The translations under genes and the position numbers were made by a program. Shown here piece after piece: positions 43,655 to 46,133 of a DNA stretch of 46,133 nt. The notes below the pieces were generated by a model that ran no database searches, was not told the origin of the DNA, and worked only from the letters and a program-made list of their open reading frames with translations. Source of the DNA: JBBQUP01 sp038212305 (GTDB lineage Bacteria; Bacteroidota; Bacteroidia; Bacteroidales; Marinilabiliaceae); the NCBI GenBank assembly GCA_038212305.1, contig JBBQUP010000016.1, positions 1 to 46,133 of the forward strand, written 5' to 3'. Each line of letters begins with the position of its first letter. Positions within the stretch are counted from its first letter, which is position 1.

Positions 43655-44503
43655 ATGTCCGAATTCGATTTAGAAATACGCCCCAAGCGACACGCATTTG
43701 ATATAAATTTTAAAGAGATATGGGATTACCGCGACTTGCTTACCATGTTTGTGAAGCGCGATGTAATTACGGTATATAAACAAACTGTTTTAGGACCCAT
43801 TTGGTTTGTAGTACAACCCATACTTACTACGGCCATTTACGTACTGGTATTCGGCAACATAGCAAAAATACCTACCGATGGTGTTCCTATGATTTTGTTT
43901 TATTTAGCTGGTATTGTTATATGGAATTATTTCTCTGAAGCCTTTAATACAACAGCAAAAACTTTTACCGAAAACGCAAACATTTTTGGAAAAGTCTATT
44001 TCCCCCGTCTCATCATGCCTTTATCAAAAATTGTATCGGGGTTGATAAAGTTCTTCATTCAAGCGCTCTTCTTTTTAGCTGTATTTGCCTACTATTTATT
44101 TAAAAAAGATGCATCGATTGCCCCTAACCTCACCCTATTATTATTACCTGTATACATATTAATTATGGCTCTTATGGGATTGGGAGCAGGTATTATATTC
44201 ACCAGTATGACAACCAAATACCGCGACTTAACTTTTTTATTAACCTTTGGCGTTCAACTACTCATGTATGCCACCCCGGTTATTTATCCAATGAGCACAC
44301 TAAAAGATGGCAGCACAACAAAAGCCATCATTATGATGAACCCACTTACCCCAATAGTGGAAGGGTTTAAATATGCCTTTTTAGGAGCAGGTCAATTCAG
44401 CTGGCTAAGCTTAGGCTACAGTGCCATCTTTACAATTGTATTATTAATTGTTGGAATTGTGATATTTCATCGTACCGAACGAAACTTTATTGATACGGTA
44501 TAA
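43655..44503 (+). CDS. wzm: Polysaccharide ABC exporter permease (Wzm/TagG-like)
   Basis: This 282-residue ABC-2 permease has six hydrophobic segments and the family motifs YRDLLTMFVKRDVITVYKQT, LGPIWFVVQP and FGKVYFPRLIMPLSKI. Such permeases export lipid-linked O-antigen or capsule chains with a Wzt-type ATPase. The usual partner ATPase gene is not adjacent: the next gene is a sugar dehydrogenase, so wzt must lie beyond the window or elsewhere. Word arrays lie directly on both sides of the gene. Confidence 0.88.
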   Translation: MSEFDLEIRPKRHAFDINFKEIWDYRDLLTMFVKRDVITVYKQTVLGPIWFVVQPILTTAIYVLVFGNIAKIPTDGVPMILFYLAGIVIWNYFSEAFNTTAKTFTENANIFGKVYFPRLIMPLSKIVSGLIKFFIQALFFLAVFAYYLFKKDASIAPNLTLLLLPVYILIMALMGLGAGIIFTSMTTKYRDLTFLLTFGVQLLMYATPVIYPMSTLKDGSTTKAIIMMNPLTPIVEGFKYAFLGAGQFSWLSLGYSAIFTIVLLIVGIVIFHRTERNFIDTV

Positions 44504-44509
44504 AAACAA

Positions 44510-44632
44510 TTAACCGCTAAGCGCACTGTGAATTACGCAAAGTTCCCAGAGAAAAAAAACTTTGTGCCCTCTGAGTTAAAAAACACCTTTACGAACTCTG
44601 CGTTTAACGCGTTGCGCCATTTGAGGTGAAAA
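44510..44632. repeat. Word array C2
   Basis: TTAACCGCTAAGCGCACTG words on the left and TTTGTGCCCTCTGAGTTAAA and TTTACGAACTCTGCGTTTAA words on the right surround a middle with TTACGCAAAGTTC. It starts 7 nt after the wzm stop. The remaining sequence to 44788 shows no gene. Confidence 0.82.
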
Positions 44633-44788
44633 CTCTCTGTTTAAAACTCATCAGCATTTGTCGCCATTTTAACAAGGCGGATACAACGTTGGTGGAAAAG
44701 AAAAAAGGGGTTATTGCGTTTGATTAAAAATTGCCTTTACTTGGGTGTTCATCAGTAATAACAATAGAATACTCAAAACAAATAATAC

Positions 44789-45805
44789 ATGAGAAAACTT
44801 AATTTCGCAATAGTTGGCTGTGGTAGAATAGCTCAACGGCATGCTCAACATGCATCTAACACTGGTAATTTAATTGCCGTATGCGATATTGACTTAAAAA
44901 AAGCAGAGGAATTAGGTGTCGCACATTCTGCTAAGACATTTTCATCAATAGATACCATGCTCGCCGAAGCAAAAGATATTGATTTAGTGGCCATTTGTAC
45001 GCCCAATGGAATGCATGCCGAACATACTATTAAAGCTTTGCAAGCCGGATATCATGTGTTATGCGAAAAGCCTATGGCAATAAACATAAACGATTGTGCC
45101 AACATGATAAAAGCGGCTGAAACAGCCAATCGACGACTGTTTATCGTTAAACAAAATCGCTACAACCCTCCGGTTGACGCCGTTAAAAAAGCCATTGAAG
45201 CTGGTAAATTCGGGAAGATCCAAAGTATTCAATTAACTTGTTTCTGGAATCGAAACGAAAACTACTATAAAAACTCATGGAAAGGAACTAAAGATTTGGA
45301 TGGAGGCACATTATATACTCAATTCAGTCACTTTATAGATCTTTTATATTGGATGTTTGGCGATATAAAAAAAGCCAATGGTTATATTGGAAACTTTGCG
45401 CACCAAGGTATCATTGAGTTTGAAGACGCTGGTACAATTAGTGTTATCTTTCATTCAGGTGCCATTGGAACCATAAACTATTCGGTTAACAGCACCAATA
45501 AAAACATGGAAGGCTCACTCACCATTTTTGGAGATAAAGGAACATTGAAAATTGGCGGACAATACCTTAACGAACTCGAATATCAAGAGTTTTCAGATGG
45601 ATATTCAATTACAGGCTTACCTGCAGGAAATCCTCCTAACTCATATGGCGAGTACAAAGGATCCATGTCGAACCACGACAGAGTGTATCAAAACGTCGAA
45701 GATGTGTTATTGCACAATGGCTCAATGACAACCGGTGGTTTCGAAGGCTTAAAAACCGTAGAAATAATTGAGAAAATTTACGATTCCGCCTTGTTTGTTA
45801 AGTAA
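44789..45805 (+). CDS. Gfo/Idh/MocA-family sugar dehydrogenase (WlbA/WbpB-like)
   Basis: This 338-residue NAD-dependent enzyme has the Rossmann motif VGCGRIAQRHA (9-19), the catalytic LCEKPMAI (Lys94), and the GGTLYTQFSHFIDLL segment with His181, as in WlbA/WbpB. Those enzymes oxidise C3 of UDP-GlcNAc uronic acid on the way to 2,3-diamino sugars of O-antigens. In this locus it probably makes a modified sugar donor for the exported glycan. A full assignment would need the neighbouring aminotransferase and acetyltransferase genes, which are not in the window. Confidence 0.82.
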   Translation: MRKLNFAIVGCGRIAQRHAQHASNTGNLIAVCDIDLKKAEELGVAHSAKTFSSIDTMLAEAKDIDLVAICTPNGMHAEHTIKALQAGYHVLCEKPMAININDCANMIKAAETANRRLFIVKQNRYNPPVDAVKKAIEAGKFGKIQSIQLTCFWNRNENYYKNSWKGTKDLDGGTLYTQFSHFIDLLYWMFGDIKKANGYIGNFAHQGIIEFEDAGTISVIFHSGAIGTINYSVNSTNKNMEGSLTIFGDKGTLKIGGQYLNELEYQEFSDGYSITGLPAGNPPNSYGEYKGSMSNHDRVYQNVEDVLLHNGSMTTGGFEGLKTVEIIEKIYDSALFVK

Positions 45806-45811
45806 ATGTTT

Positions 45812-46042
45812 AAAGGTTGAGACGTTTAGTTGTTGAGTAAATGTATAGAGAGGTTGAGGGGTTGTAAGGAGTTTATAGTTTATATGTTGAGAGGTTTAGA
45901 GGTTCAAGGTTGGTATACAATAACATAAACAACTAAACCCATAAACAATAAACTCATTAAAAACGCACACCTTAAACAATAACCATCTAAACTACTAAAC
46001 CTTCTAAACACCTAAACCATAAACTACTAAACCTTCTAAACA
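45812..46042. repeat. Word-array palindrome D2 upstream of the four-helix-bundle gene
   Basis: The left arm (45812-45910) is made of GTTGAG/GTTTAG/GAGGTT words, a middle with TATACAATAACATAAACA lies at 45914-45931, and the right arm (45932-46042) is made of the complementary CTAAAC/AACCAT words. A 23-nt string is exactly repeated at 45988-46010 and 46020-46042. The array ends 4 nt before the next ATG. Confidence 0.87.
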
Positions 46043-46046
46043 AAAA

Positions 46047-46133
46047 ATGCACATCTATTCATTCGAAAAACTTGATACTTGGCAACTAGCAAGACAATTT
46101 GCAAAAACCACTTATCTAATAACTAAAAAGTAC
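46047..46133 (+). CDS. Four-helix-bundle protein, S23/IVP family (partial)
   Basis: The first 29 codons are visible and the frame stays open to the window edge. MHIYSFEKLDTWQLARQFAK is the characteristic N-terminus of the four-helix-bundle family, which includes proteins encoded in 23S rRNA intervening sequences and is related to the Avd accessory protein of diversity-generating retroelements. The usual continuation (first helix, then an IRRAAxSIxxNIAEG-type motif) would lie outside. Members form pentameric bundles and bind nucleic acid; their role outside rRNA is unsettled. It is immediately preceded by a word-array palindrome. Confidence 0.75.
   Translation, partial: MHIYSFEKLDTWQLARQFAKTTYLITKKY

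Noticed and set aside
45812..46042. Treating D2 as a rho-independent terminator only
   Set aside because: It is over 200 nt long, has repeated words and an internal 23-nt direct duplication, and lacks a compact GC stem with T tract.

Overview
The window is AT-rich chromosomal DNA from a member of the Bacteroidota, most likely Bacteroidales/Marinilabiliales-like. The grounds are a short primary sigma factor without region 1.1, many upstream matches to the Bacteroidota -7 promoter box TAnnTTTG, a UpxY-type antiterminator opening a surface-polysaccharide locus, single-chain PurL, and an ArsE/ArsF/ArsG-type arsenical cluster. No species can be named. I found no rRNA, tRNA or CRISPR array.

Layout. 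1-116: edge of a probable transposase. 297-3742: cobalamin riboswitch and a B12-type ABC importer (btuF, btuC, btuD). 3786-5427: a PsiE-like membrane protein and a tandem universal-stress protein with a TPR tail. 5739-6473: a secreted DUF6515-like protein. 6606-11935, minus strand: two adjacent arsenic operons, arsR-arsE-arsF-arsG-arsP-like and arsR-arsC-acr3. 11936-12646: a gene-free stretch holding a 311-bp MITE with a 6-bp target duplication. 12647-32079: housekeeping genes (purL, an acyl-CoA synthetase, an outer-membrane protein, uvrB, rpoD, htrA, dapF, gyrB) and a barrel/TPR envelope pair. 32423-39457: a glycosyltransferase, an NlpC/P60 hydrolase, a flavodiiron protein, mltG, a SPOR lipoprotein and ftsE. 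39745-45805: murB, then upxY and the start of a surface-polysaccharide locus (SLC13-RCK transporter, Wzm-like ABC permease, WlbA/WbpB-like sugar dehydrogenase). 46047 to the end: the first 29 codons of a four-helix-bundle (S23/IVP family) protein.

The most unusual signal is a set of palindromic arrays built of short words. Every spacer that carries an array holds low-complexity arms of repeated words around a short core. At least four word families occur: TTAGCACA words in five spacers of the ars cluster, agat/tatc words in two spacers, CTCTGCG words in two, and GTTGAG/CTAAAC words in two. Arms differ completely between families. Within a family the core is conserved, and in the ars family it occurs in both orientations. 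Arrays sit hard against the 3' ends of genes and often supply the stop codon and last residues. One array directly precedes the four-helix-bundle gene, which suggests, as an inference, that this protein family and the arrays belong together as a mobile or RNA-based system.
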